From NCBI GenBank assembly GCA_009746045.1, contig RPFO01000076.1:3510920-3574919 (forward strand): a stretch of 64,000 bases of DNA. The letters run 5' to 3'. Every line of letters begins with the position of its first letter. The first letter of the stretch is position 1. This stretch comes from Mesostigma viride (Eukaryota > Streptophyta > Mesostigmatophyceae > Mesostigmatales > Mesostigmataceae). The notes under the pieces were generated by a model. That model was not told the DNA's origin. It was given only the letters and a program-made list of their open reading frames with translations, and searched no databases. This document shows positions 33,554 through 59,439 of the stretch, in pieces. A program made the position numbers and the translations under genes.

Positions 33554-34330
33554 ACTGGGTGTATTGTACGCCATAGGCAGTTTGCACACTAGTGGCTCCT
33601 CTTGAGAGGCTTGTGTGTTGCTTATTTTAATTGTGCATGTGTGCCCATTATCAGTTTGTAGGGCATGAACATCTGATTGCCACATGGATGAGCATGTAAT
33701 GTGTTGGTGGTGTTATATGTGCATGGTGGTGTATCTCACTTGTAGGCTCATCGCTCAGCCTCGTGAATGGTATATAGCCAAGCAGTGTCTCCATCCCGAG
33801 CCAGTTTATTTTACATTGCCACCTTGTGTTGCCAGTCTAGTGCACCCAGTTTGAGCTTAGATGGACAATAATTAGGTTGGGGATGTGACCTTGTCTTGTG
33901 ATGAACATCGTTGCATGCCAGCGGCCCCTACTCATGGCGCTTTTATTTGCAAGCATAATAAACCATTTTATTGCATATAATGAGTCAAAACTATCAAGGA
34001 AGTTCATATTTTACATCTATGCTATTAGTTGGGTCCCAGGACCTACAATAATGACAGCCACCCTAGAGATAGCATGTGACACGTACATGAAACAAGTACT
34101 GCCGATGCATCGGCACCTTCTTGTACAGGGTGTAACTACTGGCATACCCATCCAACCATGGACCCCAATGGCTCAAACTATTCACCAACTAATTCTCCAT
34201 CATCCCTGAAGTGGCAGGTGCCTAGGTATTTTTGCCTAATTCACAACACACATTCTACCAAAAATGAAAACGCGCGTCTTGACCCCCCTGACTTTGACGG
34301 CAGTTATATATAGCCTACCCTGCATATATA
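33554..34330. other. Spacer downstream of the piggyBac gene
   Basis: No gene. A perfect 14-bp palindrome GCCGATGCATCGGC lies at 34101-34114, sharing AGTACT before it with the minus-strand version near 40675. This suggests a third, partial copy of the same transposon end. Confidence 0.5.
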
Positions 34331-34525
34331 TTCATTATAGCTGGGCGTTTGCTTTGGTTTGAGTGATTTCACTCTGCTGTAAGTAATTATATTTTTAATA
34401 TATATATTCATTACCTTTTTTTAAAATATATATTCATTACCTGGTTTATAGCTGGGCGTTTGCTTTGGTTTGAGTGATTTCACTCTGCTGTAAGTAATTA
34501 TATTTTTAATATATATTCATTACCT
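34331..34525 (+). mobile_element. Two stacked 3' tails of LINE family A
   Basis: The segment 'tatagctgggcgtttgcttt' through 'ttaatatatatattcatta' occurs at ~34336-34412 and again at ~34446-34525. Both are very short 5'-truncated copies of the family A 3' UTR, each joined within an AT-rich tail. Confidence 0.8.
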
Positions 34526-35402
34526 TCGTGCTCTTCCCATGGCCCCCCCATTCGCCTTGGCTCCCAGCCACTACTCGGTGGCGCTCCGGCACCAGCTATT
34601 TGCCCCGCAGCCTCTTGTTCCGGCCGGGCGGCCTTGTGGTAGCTGTGGGCAGCCGCTGGATCCCACGGGGACTCACTACCTTGCCTGCATGGGGGGCCAA
34701 CAGAATCAGAATTGGTATTTGTATTTGCACACTGTCCTCCTGACGGTGGTGCTCGCCATGATTCGGTCGGTTTTCCCCCACGCGAACATCCGGTCCGAGG
34801 ATGCGGATGGCGCTGCCTTCTATTCCCCCAACCACCGGCCTGACATCGTGGTGCTGGACTTTGAGGGGGGTGGCCGGCATCTGCTTATTGACGTTTCGGT
34901 GGCGCGGCCCTTGGCTCTTAGCCACGTGGCTGGGGCCTCCCTCACGGCAGGTTACACGGCGGACCGGGCGGAGCGGGCCAAGCTCCTGGCCTACGGCGAC
35001 GTCGGGCACCATCGTGTGGTGCCCTTTGTCCTGGAGGAGTTTGGGGCCATGGGGCCCCTGACCTCCGCCTTCTTCAAGGAGTGTTGCCGGCTCCGGGAGG
35101 ACCGGCTGGACCTGGAGGGCCAGCGGGCCCCATGGTCGGCGCGGACCTGGACGTCATATTGGCGTCAGCGCTTGTCGGTGGCGCTGACTCGGGCCATGGC
35201 TGACATCATGCTCCGCCGTACGCGGGCTGATTTTGCGGTGCAGCAGGGCTATTAGGTTCCTCCCGTTAGGCGTTTCCATTGGTCTTATCGTAGTATAGAG
35301 CTTTGACATGGCTCTGTATAGAGGTTTATAGCTGGGCGTTTGCTTTGGTTTGAGTGATTTCACTCTGTTGTAAGTAATTATATTTTTAATATATATATTC
35401 AT
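34526..35402 (+). mobile_element. LINE family A, 3' fragment (plus strand)
   Basis: It encodes the C-terminal part of an RLE-type LINE protein, stop at 35253-35255. It contains a zinc knuckle (CGSCGQPLDPTGTHYLAC), then a PD-(D/E)XK-like nuclease core (RPDIVVLDFEGG...HLLIDVSVARP) and a conserved tail (APWSARTWTSYWRQRLS). The 3' UTR ends with an AATATATATATTCATT tail. RT is missing because of 5' truncation. The reading frame is intact. Confidence 0.85.
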
Positions 35403-36505
35403 TGAGAATGATAGATTACGGAGGTGAGATACCCTGCATATATATTACGCGGGTATACTAACACTGTGCCGACTGGATGGGTCTGCATGTGAGCTTGAAC
35501 GATCAGGGGAAGGCTTGGCTTCACTCCGTTTCCCTTGAGGGGAGCGTGGGGTCCGCATTCCTGCGCGCCCTCCCCATGAGCCCTTTGTTCACACTGGTTC
35601 CGGCCCTTTACGCCATCGCTCTCCGCCACCAGCTCTTTGCCCCGCAACCTCTCATCACGGCGGGTGCGTCCTGCGGCAGCTGCGGGCTTGCTCTGGATAC
35701 TACTGGGACGCACTACATCGCGTGCATGGGTGGCCAGCAGAACCAGAACTGGTTCCTCTATCTCCATACCGCTCTCCTCCGGGTGGTGTGTGCCATGGTT
35801 GATGGTTCGGTCGGTCTTTCCCCACTCCACCATTAAGTGCGAGGACGCGGATGGGGCCGCCCTCTACTCACCCAACCACTGCCCCGACATTACCGTGCTT
35901 GACTACGACGGGCAGGGTTGCCACCTGCTCATCGATGTCTCCGTGGCTCGGCCGCGTTCCGGTCGCCACATCCTCCGGGCGGCTGTGGATGCCGGCGCTG
36001 CTGCCGCTGTGGCTGAGCGCGACAAGTTTGCCTCCTACGGCAATGTGGGGCCCCACCGGGTCATCCCCTTTGTCCTTGAGGAGTTCGGGGCCATGGGCCC
36101 CAAGACAGCGGAGTTTTTCCACGAGTGCTGCCAGCGCCGTGAAGACCGCCTCGACCTCGAGGGTCAGACCGCCCCGTGGTCGGCCCGCACGTGGTCCTCG
36201 TATTGGCGGCAGCGTCTGTCACTCGCCCTCACTCGCACCGTGGCTGATGTGTTATTCCGCCGCACCCGGGCCGACTTTGTCGCGACCCATGCGGTCTAGA
36301 TTCCTTCCAGGCCTGCATGGTGGGCCGGCAGCGCTGTTGCTGCGTGTAGTTTTGTGATGTATAGTTAGTTGTACCTTGTGCCGCTGGCGTGATCCTTGGA
36401 TGTCTGTGTCAGATTACTATTAATTTCTTCAGGGTTATTCTCCCAGTTCTCGGGTTTTTCCTTATGTTGCATGCCTATCTCACCTCCGTAATCTATCATT
36501 CTCAA
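35403..36505 (+). mobile_element. LINE family B, 3' fragment (plus strand), frameshifted
   Basis: 35403-35432 is an inverted piece of the family B 3' end. The plus-strand copy starts near 35451 (ACGCGGGTATAC) and encodes the same knuckle and nuclease as family A but diverged. A tandem duplication of about 7 bases near 35797-35810 ('atggttg') shifts the frame between 35477-35836 and 35637-36299. The stop is at 36297-36299. The 3' UTR ends '...tctatcattctcaatgaatatat'. Confidence 0.82.
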
Positions 36506-37919
36506 TGAATATATATTATAATAATATAATTACTTACAGCAGAGTGAAATCACTCAAACCAAAGCAAACGCCCAGCTATAAACCTCTATACAGAGCCATG
36601 TCAAATCTCTATACTACGATAAGACCAATGGAAACTCCTAACGGGAGGAACCTAATAGCCCTGCTGCACCGCAAAATCAGCCCGCGTACGGCGGAGCATG
36701 ATGTCAGCCATGGCCCGAGTCAGCGCCACCGACAAGCGCTGACGCCAATATGACGTCCAGGTCCGCGCCGACCATGAGGCCCGCTGGCCCTCCAGGTCCA
36801 GCCGGTCCTCCCGGAGCCGGCAACACTCCTTGAAGAAGGCGGAGGTCAGGGGCCCCATGGCCCCAAACTCCTCCAGGACAAAGGGCACCATGCACACGAT
36901 GGTGCCCGACGTCGCCGTAGGCCAGGAGCTTGGCCCGCTCCGCCCGGTCCGCCGTGTAACCTGCCGTGAGGGAGGCCCCAGCCACGTGGCTAAGAGCCAA
37001 GGGCCGCGCCACCGAAACGTCGATAAGCAGATGCCGGCCACCCCCCTCAAAGTCCAGCACCACGATGTCAGGCCGGTGGTTGGGGGAATAGAAGAAGGCA
37101 GCGCCATCCGCATCCTCGGACCGGATGTTCGCGTGGGGGAAAACCGACCGAATCATGGCGAGCACCACCGTCAGGAGGACAGTGTGCAAATACAAATACC
37201 AATTCTGATTCTGTTGGCCCCCCATGCAGGCAAGGTAGTGAGTCCCCGTGGGATCCAGCGGCTGCCCACAGCTACCACAAGGCCGCCCGGCCGGAACAAG
37301 AGGCTGCGGGGCAAATAGCTGGTGCCGGAGCGCCACCGAGTAGTGGCTGGGAGCCAAGGCGAATGGGGGGGCCATGGGAAGAGCACGAAGGTACGCCGAG
37401 CCCACACTCCGCAAGGAAAGCGAGAACAGCCACGCACGTCCCTGGGCGTTGAGGTCCGCGAAAAGAGCAATCCAATCAGCCGTGTGCAGAATACCCGCGT
37501 AGGTTTTCTGGTGTTTATCGATGACGCGAGCAGGGAATGCGGCGGGAGATTGAACGGAGGCGACCGAGGGGGTGCCGCGAGGGAGGTGGCGCTGTACCGC
37601 CTGAGCGGCACGGACGGGAGAACAGGCCTGCTGGATCTCAGCATAGGCCTCCTGGATGGCAGTGACGAAGGGCAAGGGGTTGCTGGGGTCCAGGAGGTCA
37701 GGCGCTGCCGTTGCCAAAAGGGGCAGGAGCCGGCAGCTTTCCGCCCACGACTGAGCGACGGAGCCCAAAAATGCTGCTGGGGCCAGCCGGGCGGCACGAG
37801 TCAGACCACAGCCACCCATCCGTACAGGCAGGGAGGCAATGCGAATAGCATGTGGCGGGAGGTCGGGGCCCGGGACCAGCTGCGCCAAGGCCGACTGGAT
37901 GCGTTCGTCGTGGCCCTCG
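36506..37919 (-). mobile_element. LINE family A, minus strand, 3' half of a split copy
   Basis: The 3' tail is at left and coding lies at 36652-37919 on the minus strand. The protein begins EGHDERIQSALAQLVPG, passes through YAGILHTADW and RHQLFAPQPL and ends with the knuckle, nuclease and tail. A 4-base insertion near 36889 ('tgca') shifts the frame. The 5' half of the same copy is 39678-40508; the two were separated by a DNA transposon. Confidence 0.85.
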
Positions 37920-39677
37920 TGTCTAATCACCAAGAAAATGTCCTCAAATGAGGACATTTTCTAGCATGGATACCATTTGTAATAACTAACACATGTCAAC
38001 ACATCCACGGGTACGGCATGGAACCATGTTCATTTATGATATGTTCAAGAGTTGCAATGCTTAACATCCATGAAATATGCTCATTGTATAATTGTTTACG
38101 ATTTATGAATGCAAGGGGGTCGCTACGCGAGTGACCAAATAGCACTCAAGTCAACAATATGCCAAGAAAGAAGGCATGGCCAGGTCATGGCTGGTCCTGA
38201 AAATGCACCCATGGTGCCCACAACATGTCTATGTTACACCATCGCAGTCCTAGACCCTGCAGCCTGCCAGGGGGGGGGCACAAAATGAACTGGCAGCCAG
38301 GGACCCTGGTGCAGGCCAAACAGCAGGTGTAAAGCTAGCTCAGTCCAGAGAGTGAAATATGATGCAAATACTTGCCAAGGTTAGGTCCATGATCGTTAGT
38401 AGAGGCTTGGCTGCCACCACGGTGCTAAACCATCATGTTGAACCCTTACGTTATATATGAAACATATACTGCAAAGAGGCACAAGTTGTAACACAAGCAC
38501 AATGTAAACATGACAAGCTCAAGTTTCCAAGCCAGTCTTGATCACTTGGACATGAGTTGAAGCATTAGAAACATATGGGCAACATACCAGCAAGCCTTGA
38601 AAAACTTCTCAGCAACAAGGCAGTATATGTGATGAATCAAACTACCACATCGCAATTAAGCACAGCGACTTCTACTTGCTGCTGTTTTGATAACGCAAGG
38701 CCGTTTACCTTTTCACTGACGCAACGGGAAAAGAAAGTACCGCCCAGCAAACTTCCGTTATCCCCCGGACATAAACGTAATCAAAACCACGAAGTTGGGC
38801 ATTGAAAGCAACCGGAATTATCACGTCTGCGGGAGTTATAGGTTACAATCCGCTTAACACGCTTACTTAGAAGGATGCGGTTGAGAATGACAGCCGGATC
38901 CTTGTTCTTTACGTGCGCCCAGGCCGCCAGCTGCGCGGGCCAGCTCAAGAAATATATATTAAAGGACGGTGACGCGTGGGAAGCACCAAGCCTTGCGGCA
39001 AAAGAAAAATATGGCTCGCGCTCGCCCTGGTTTTCGCCAGGCGCGACTGCGACATCACGACGAAAAAATAGAGACTCTTTGACGCATGCAACTGCCCAGG
39101 TCCCTCTTCTCCCCATGTCGCCCATAAGCCCAGAAGCGTACCATAACCCATACTCGCGATATCCGCAGCGCCTGGGCGGAAAAAGAAATTGTAAAACCGA
39201 ACTGCGAACTGACCTATCATGCGATCTACGTAGCTCTCAGATTTTCTTCAACAATGCCAAAATCCGTTCATGAACAAAATTTTCGACATATACAAAGCAC
39301 CTGCACGTGAAGAATAGCATCTTCGAAATCACTAGATGACGATCTAAAATGCTGTCTTCGTCCGGGGCAAAATAATGCCCTATAACATTCAGGCAAGCCT
39401 CGGAACTGGCTCGACCCCATAGCCGCCACTCGACAAAACACTCGATTGCATTGCGATGTTCTTGCTATTGTAGGTACTTTTCGTCGCCTCATATTTTCCA
39501 GGTACGGTCGACCCCTGTCGACCCCAGGGGCTTGGCGCGCTCAGTACCTATCCCAGTTTCGCGCCAAAACCCACCAAGTGACCCTAGGACCAAATTTGGC
39601 GCCAAAACCGCGCCCCTGACCCCCCCCGTCTCAAACGAGGACTATGTCCTCAAATGAGGACATTTGGTTTTTGGACA
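37920..39677. mobile_element. 1,758-bp non-autonomous DNA transposon inside LINE A
   Basis: CTCG flanks the element (37916-37919 and 39678-39681). Removing it with one CTCG restores the LINE codons for H-G-E-A-A, which agree with the intact LINE B copy. The ends are inverted: TGTCTAATCACCAAGAAAAT at left and, on the complement at right, TGTCCAAAAACCAAATGTCC. Both are followed by a hairpin of type TGTCCTCA-tga-TGAGGACA (37940-37957 and 39645-39662). The interior has no transposase, only short ORFs. A 4-bp duplication and TGT...ACA ends do not settle the superfamily (Ginger- or Sola-like are options). Confidence 0.85.
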
Positions 39678-40508
39678 CTCGGCGGCCAGCCGGACCTGAG
39701 CCGGAAGAGCGCCCCGGAGCCAGTGAACGACGCGAGGGTGAGCGCAAAACCACAGAAGCAGACCCTTGGTCTGCGAATCATGAAGGCGCGCAATCAAGGG
39801 CAGTACCTCAGTGCGTGCCTCGAGGGCGGCCCGCAGAGCATCGATGACAAACGCGGGGTCGCCAACCGGAACGCCGAGGACATCCAACCCATGGAGGCGC
39901 TCGTCCCGGCCCAAGAGCTGGGGCGGAAAGCCGGAGCAATCACCTTGGGGCGAGTACACCGCGCACTTGGCCAGGGTCAACTGGAGGTTGATGTCGGCCA
40001 CCGCGGTCTGCAGTGCCAGCAGAGCCGCGGTGGTGTCCGGCACAGGGCCCAGAAGGTAGATATCATCCAAGTAGGCCTGAATAGCGACCGCCGGGTGGGC
40101 AGCATGGACCGCTTGGAGGCAACCCTGGAGGGGGGCGGCAAAGTACAGGGGTCCCAGGGGGTCCCCTTGCTGGGTGCCCGTCCGCGACAGCAGGCCGCCG
40201 CGAGTGCCGTCCTCCATGATGTGAACCAGTTGGCCGGGCTGGCCGTAGCACACGGCTGTCCAAGCGTACAAGTCCTCGAAGGACTCCATGACGGCCGCAA
40301 ACATGCTGGCGCGGGACAGACTGTTGAACGCGTTGTGGCAGTCGACCTTGACGACAGCGTGGGTGGGGTGGGCCTCGAGGTAGGCCTGCACCGAATGGAT
40401 GAGGATATCCGCCCCGCCTGGAGTCGTCACCCCCAGCTGGGCCGCCACCGAGGTCTCACCCGCTGCGAGGGGCGGGCAGAAAAAGGCACGGAGCTCGGGC
40501 GCCTGCAT
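39678..40508 (-). mobile_element. LINE family A, minus strand, 5' half (RT domain)
   Basis: The minus-strand protein contains the RT core: VVKVDCHNAFNSLSRASMF (motif A Asp), TGTQQGDPLGPLYFA (motif B), AIQAYLDDIYLLGP (catalytic DD) and PKCAVYSPQG-like LAKCAVYSPQG, ending at VRLAAE where the DNA transposon interrupts. It begins at MQAPELRAFF next to ATATAT, so the 5' part is truncated. Confidence 0.85.
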
Positions 40509-40697
40509 ATATATGAGGTAATTATATTTTTAATATATATGAGGTTGTGATATACCAACCCGAAGGGCACCTCATGGACGTGCTTGGCCCCCAAGGACAG
40601 CCTTTGGGTATGGGTAGGTTGGATGGCATCTGGTTTGCAAAAGTGCTGAGTTACAGCCGATGCATCGGCAGTACTTTCGCCCATTTAGGGGCTAGGG
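40509..40697. repeat. AT tail, palindrome and possible right inverted repeat
   Basis: 'taattatatttttaatatatat' (40518-40540) is a family A tail fragment. Further right are the perfect palindrome GCCGATGCATCGGC (40656-40669) and CCATTTAGGGGCTAGGG (40681-40697), the inverse of 30750-30766. Confidence 0.5.
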
Positions 40698-42559
40698 TTG
40701 TTTAGATAGATGTTGTAGCTCGTGATGTTGATTAGATAGATGTTGTAGGTAGCTGATGTAGAAAAATTGTCTAATTAAGGGGACTCGCACGTCCAAAAGC
40801 CTGAAAAACTGACATTAATGAATATCAGTTCCAATGCACTCGGGAACCATCTAGTGATGATTGAGTACCATAAATATGATGTTTGGACATTCATGCCACC
40901 ACTTGTTGGGGGTACTACCCCCAACCACGCACCGGTGGCGAGCTAAAAATAGAAAAAGACGCTATTTATGAGATATTTTGCCCAAGACAAACCACTTATC
41001 CAAATGACCTGCCCATACATTTCTGCAAAGTTCCCCCACTTTTTTAAAGCTGGGCTATTTACATGGCCAAAATGGTCACATTTGTTTGAGTTATTAATTT
41101 TCCCGCAAAATGGGTATTTTTTTGAGCCAAAAAAAAAAATCAAATCATTAACACATCAGATTGGGTCATCCATACATTTTATATTCCACTGAGTGGGGGG
41201 AAACACCACCCCAAAGTTTGAGCTCATTCTGACAAGCGTAGCTCAAGTTATTGATTTTCCTGTGATGCCACCTGGGTAGACGCTAAAAGAGAATTGAGCT
41301 ACTGCTGAGCCAAAATGACATCTGTTTTGCTACCCTAGACACCCAAAAACATGCCCACTTTGATCACGGAGTGTGAGGAGGATGTCCGGAGCGTCATACG
41401 CCCCACCCCTCCATCGGCACAGCCAGCCTTGTGAGTCTACCCTTAACAACAAGGCTGGTAGGACGACACGCCTGAGCAGCATATGTAATGCCTATCTCAG
41501 GCTAATAATGTGTGATTTTGTGCCAACAACCAAGTTGTTCCACCCAACAACACATTAAAAACCCTCTTCCAAAATGCCCAACAAGCCGGACACGTGGAGG
41601 ACCACACACGCAGTATGTAAAGAGAAAATAAGCTGACTTTTTATCCAGCCATCCTGTGGCTCTAGAGCTGCTCTGGTTAGCATGACAAAGGCTATCATTT
41701 ACTCAGTGGGAAAGGTGAAGAGACCATTGGAACAGCCTACCTGACGCATGTGCCACCAAAGCATTGTGTCCCGCAAAATGCACACTGCCTCCTTTCTAAC
41801 AAGCACGAGCCACTTTCTTTAGGAGACAGGTGCCAGCTCGTCAGTGTCTGGGGAAAATGATGCCGCTGCTTAGGAAGACCGCGTGAATTTCCTCGAACAC
41901 AACTGTCTATAAAGCAAAAGAAATTTCAGAGAAGCATGGAAATAAAAGCATTACACCTTCCCGACAGGTTTCGGGCCACGCGCTGCAGAAAGCCAGCCAC
42001 GTCACATACGAACTTGCTAAAAGACACCAGGAATCCAGCGATGCAGCGCCAGGACCCGCAACTTCCTGGCTGCATCTGGCCGGAAAGAAGGCAAAAAGCT
42101 TACGCTCAACGAGCTAAGAAAGCAAGAAAACGCTAGCGACGTTTAATACAAGATCGTACCATAACGGGCATTTATTCGTGCCCAGGCGCACAAGAAAGGC
42201 CACCCTTTCATGGAGAGGTTGGGCACGCATCGCGCAGGCCTAATGTTATCTTACCACAAAATGACGGGAAAGGTAAAGATAGCAGCGGGAATTTTTACGG
42301 CTTTAGAAACATCATTAAACTAGCTTTCCTTACGACCATCAAAACTGGCAACAATCGACAATCACTGCACCGGCAGGCATCCATTATACTTTATTCATCC
42401 CGACAGAAATTCAGGCGGGACCCCCCCTGCCGATGGCAAAGAAAAAAAGCCCGCGACATTATAGATCGCAACCATCCCGCCATAAATTAGAATCAGTAAC
42501 TAATTTTCTCCAAGAATCGAGCATTTTTTCTGCTTTCCGCGTGCCAGATTTGTCACGTT
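40698..42559. other. AT-rich spacer, nothing recognised
   Basis: Only short ORFs without family resemblance. A poly-A/T-rich stretch lies at 41100-41155. No array or element end was identified. Confidence 0.4.
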
Positions 42560-42685
42560 TGGTCTAAAAGCAGTCGCCATGGCCACTTCCGCAAGGGGTG
42601 CGCGCACCGTGCACCCACTTTTCACGGTACGGAGGGTACCGCGGAATTTTTTTGGCGCGGAAAATATTCGCCGCGCCGAGTCCCC
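42560..42685 (-). repeat. Dispersed repeat R1, copy 2 (inverted)
   Basis: The reverse complement matches 16810-16935 (GTACCGTGAAAAGTGG, GTGCGCGCACCCC, GGCCATGGCGAC and AAGGGGAC in the same order). Confidence 0.7.
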
Positions 42686-42760
42686 TTCATTAATTACTTA
42701 ATTAGCATGACTCCCCAACGGGAGCACGAGCTGTCTAATTAGCATGATATTGAGTGCCAT
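42686..42760 (+). mobile_element. Solo LINE-type 3' stem-loop remnant
   Basis: 'gactccccaacgggagcacgag' flanked by ATTAATTACTTAATTAG. The same stem-loop with a TTAA tail ends the LINE remnant at 59190-59243. Confidence 0.5.
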
Positions 42761-57008
<14,248 letters not shown>

Positions 57009-57376
57009 GCTGCAGAGGTGGACAGCCGGAATCTGTTGAACGCGTGTGTTATTGTGTTGATGGCACAGCATGGTGCATTCATTCATAGCTGTCTCACTTA
57101 ATGTAATGGCCATAATGTTTTGACTTTTTTCTACTATTTGGCTCAAGGCGTATTTTTCTCGTTTCTCGTTTTCAGGATTTAATCAAAAAAGTGGTTTTTC
57201 ATTTAAAAAATATGTTACACATCCATTTTAAGTCACCCATGGAAAGCTATTGTGCTGAAGATGTACGTCTCATCAAAACACACCATATCTAGACATGCAT
57301 ATCTGTTTTCACATGGACCTCATAAAATCACATCATCCCATGGCGCACATTTCTGCATTCACATGTGCTGGGTTTT
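57009..57376. other. lysA 3' flank
   Basis: AT-rich, with no clear polyadenylation signal singled out. It separates lysA from a convergent minus-strand ORF. Confidence 0.4.
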
Positions 57377-57874
57377 CTACTCCAGTTCAGACTCATAAGA
57401 CTCTCTGTAGCTGTCCACCCGAATAGGTTGCTGCTGCTCCTTGTTATTGCGGTCCTGTAACACGTTCTCAATGAGGGAGTAATCATCCAAGTCATTGTTG
57501 CGCGGAGGGCGTCGCAGCTCATCGAGGATGGCACCCATGTCTGTTGCCATGGCCTCCCTCTCGGCAGCCCGTTCTTGCCGCAGCCCAGCACGTGCGTTGG
57601 GAAACACGGGGGCCATCTGATCTGCCTCAAAGTAACGAACGCGCGGATTAAACAGCGCTCGCTCTATGGCACGTGCAATCACATGCAGGGAGTGGTCACC
57701 CAACTTTGGCGCTACCATGATCTCAAAAGCAGATTGCGCACGGGGATAGTCCAGACCCCTTCCATAGTACACTCTCCTGCCAACCATGCAGGTATTTGGT
57801 TTCCTCCTGCCAACCATGCAGACAAGTGGCCAGTCTTCATCATATGTGAATTGAATTGAATTGAATTGTAACAT
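57377..57874 (-). CDS. Uncharacterised protein, likely last exon
   Basis: The minus-strand ORF encodes YGRGLDYPRAQSAFEIMVA..., VRYFEADQMAPVFPNARAG, a charged helical part and an acidic C-terminus (ESYESELE). Composition is protein-like. The first ~30 codons include a 29-bp tandem duplication ('ctgcatggttggcaggag', minus strand, 57777-57830) with AG at each copy. The real exon may therefore start at one of these alternative acceptors near 57778 or 57807. No family is recognised. It is convergent with lysA. Confidence 0.45.
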   Translation of the reverse strand: MLQFNSIQFTYDEDWPLVCMVGRRKPNTCMVGRRVYYGRGLDYPRAQSAFEIMVAPKLGDHSLHVIARAIERALFNPRVRYFEADQMAPVFPNARAGLRQERAAEREAMATDMGAILDELRRPPRNNDLDDYSLIENVLQDRNNKEQQQPIRVDSYRESYESELE

Positions 57875-58565
57875 ACCTCCGGTTGGAGAATATGTAGCAC
57901 ATATCCCTGAGAAGGGGCATATGGCTTTTAATACATTCTAGGCTACTTCCTGCAAGAGTGGAATGTAAGCAACACTTGCTCTAGGTGCACCAGGGCACCC
58001 GCACCCGCATGGTCTATCACGCTATGCCCAGCCAAGAAGGGGGGGGGAGCATGCCATGGGGGGTGTGATAGCCGCGTCCTAATAAGGTTTGGCTCGCGAC
58101 TAATCCTTGCATGATGGTTGAACCAGTACACGGCTGCACTTCTGGTAAGTTGTACGCAATGAGACACAATGTGTGAGATTCATGCAACATACTCGATCTA
58201 TCTCCTACTTTTTCCTTTATCTTCTTCGTCAATACAATGTTCATACAAAATGTCGAACCCATCTTAATTTTCCAATTTCAGGGGTACCCAAACATGCCAG
58301 AAAACTTGGTCTTGTGGCGCTTTGTACCCTCCGTAGTTTTAATGCTCGGTGTCTTGCTAAATGCCGACTAGAAAGGTACAAAGTCCGGTCTCCCCGATGT
58401 CATCGACCGCGTCATCTTCATCTTGCATGAGCCTCGTCCACGTCCACCTCGCCTTGCATGCCTTCTGCCTGCACACAAGATGCATAGGCAACGCTGAAAC
58501 AAGGAAATCACGACCATAGACGATCAAACTTCTAATTAGACGATCGGCTGAAAAAGGTTTCTGGA
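57875..58565. other. Spacer, nothing recognised
   Basis: Only short ORFs. An upstream exon of the 57377 gene may lie here, but I cannot point to one. Confidence 0.35.
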
Positions 58566-59245
58566 TGAAAATGACGGACAGTAAAACCGTGGCAGATTCC
58601 CAAAACATGGCAGATTATAAATCAATGTCATTTATATGGCACTACCTCACCTGGACGCTGGATGACGACCTCACCCCCGCTCAGCAACAGCAGCGACGCG
58701 ACCTGTGGCCGGAATACCTCCGCCATAAGCAGGACCCCCAGAAGCCCAAGGTGCACTGGAGGGGCGGGGACCTGATGATCAACCACAAGATGTGGACGCC
58801 CCCAGCGGGCTAGAATAGCAATAGCCCTAGCTTGTAACCATTGGCGTCACTGCCGCTAAGGCAGCCATGCCTAGAATGTTGCCTAGCTGTGCCAACACAC
58901 CTAGTCACGTGCCGCCAACGCACGGTACACAACCAGCCATAGCCTTAGCCTAGTCCTAGTACAGCCATGCTACGCCCTGGCTATGTTCAGATTACTTGCC
59001 CACGCTCCTTGCTATGATATGCTCACATGGGTCTTATTGCACCCACAGACTGCCGGATCGTTAGCGTGTCCGTTTAGCTAGCGCGCCCGAATGCAGCTGG
59101 GGCATGCCTTTGGCATGAAGGAGACTGGGGGTCTCTGCCCTTTCTCCTGTAGTGCACACACAGGGATTAAAAGCACTTCGGTGCTCCGTGACTCCCCAAC
59201 GGGAGCACGAGTTTAATTAATTAATTAATTAATTAAATCAATGTC
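58566..59245 (+). mobile_element. LINE 3' remnant with stem-loop and TTAA tail
   Basis: An 82-codon ORF (58565-58813) ends WRGGDLMINHKMWTPPAG. It is followed by ~400 bp of non-coding sequence, the stem-loop 'gactccccaacgggagcacg' (59190-59209) and a (TTAA)n tail. The 3' architecture matches that of LINE family 1 at 19895-19985. The protein fragment itself is not clearly assignable. Confidence 0.5.
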
Positions 59246-59439
59246 GCATTTTAGATTATAAACCAATGTCGTGACCACCATTGGCGTTCCTTGCATAGGC
59301 TTCCCTGCATAGTCTACCACTATCCTTATGAGTTTAACGTTTGACATTGTCCTCAGCTTTCTTTCATTTCATCAGGCTCTTTTTTATCACGTCGGACAGA
59401 TTCATCCGCTAGACAGCATTTGTGCTTATATATTCGTAA

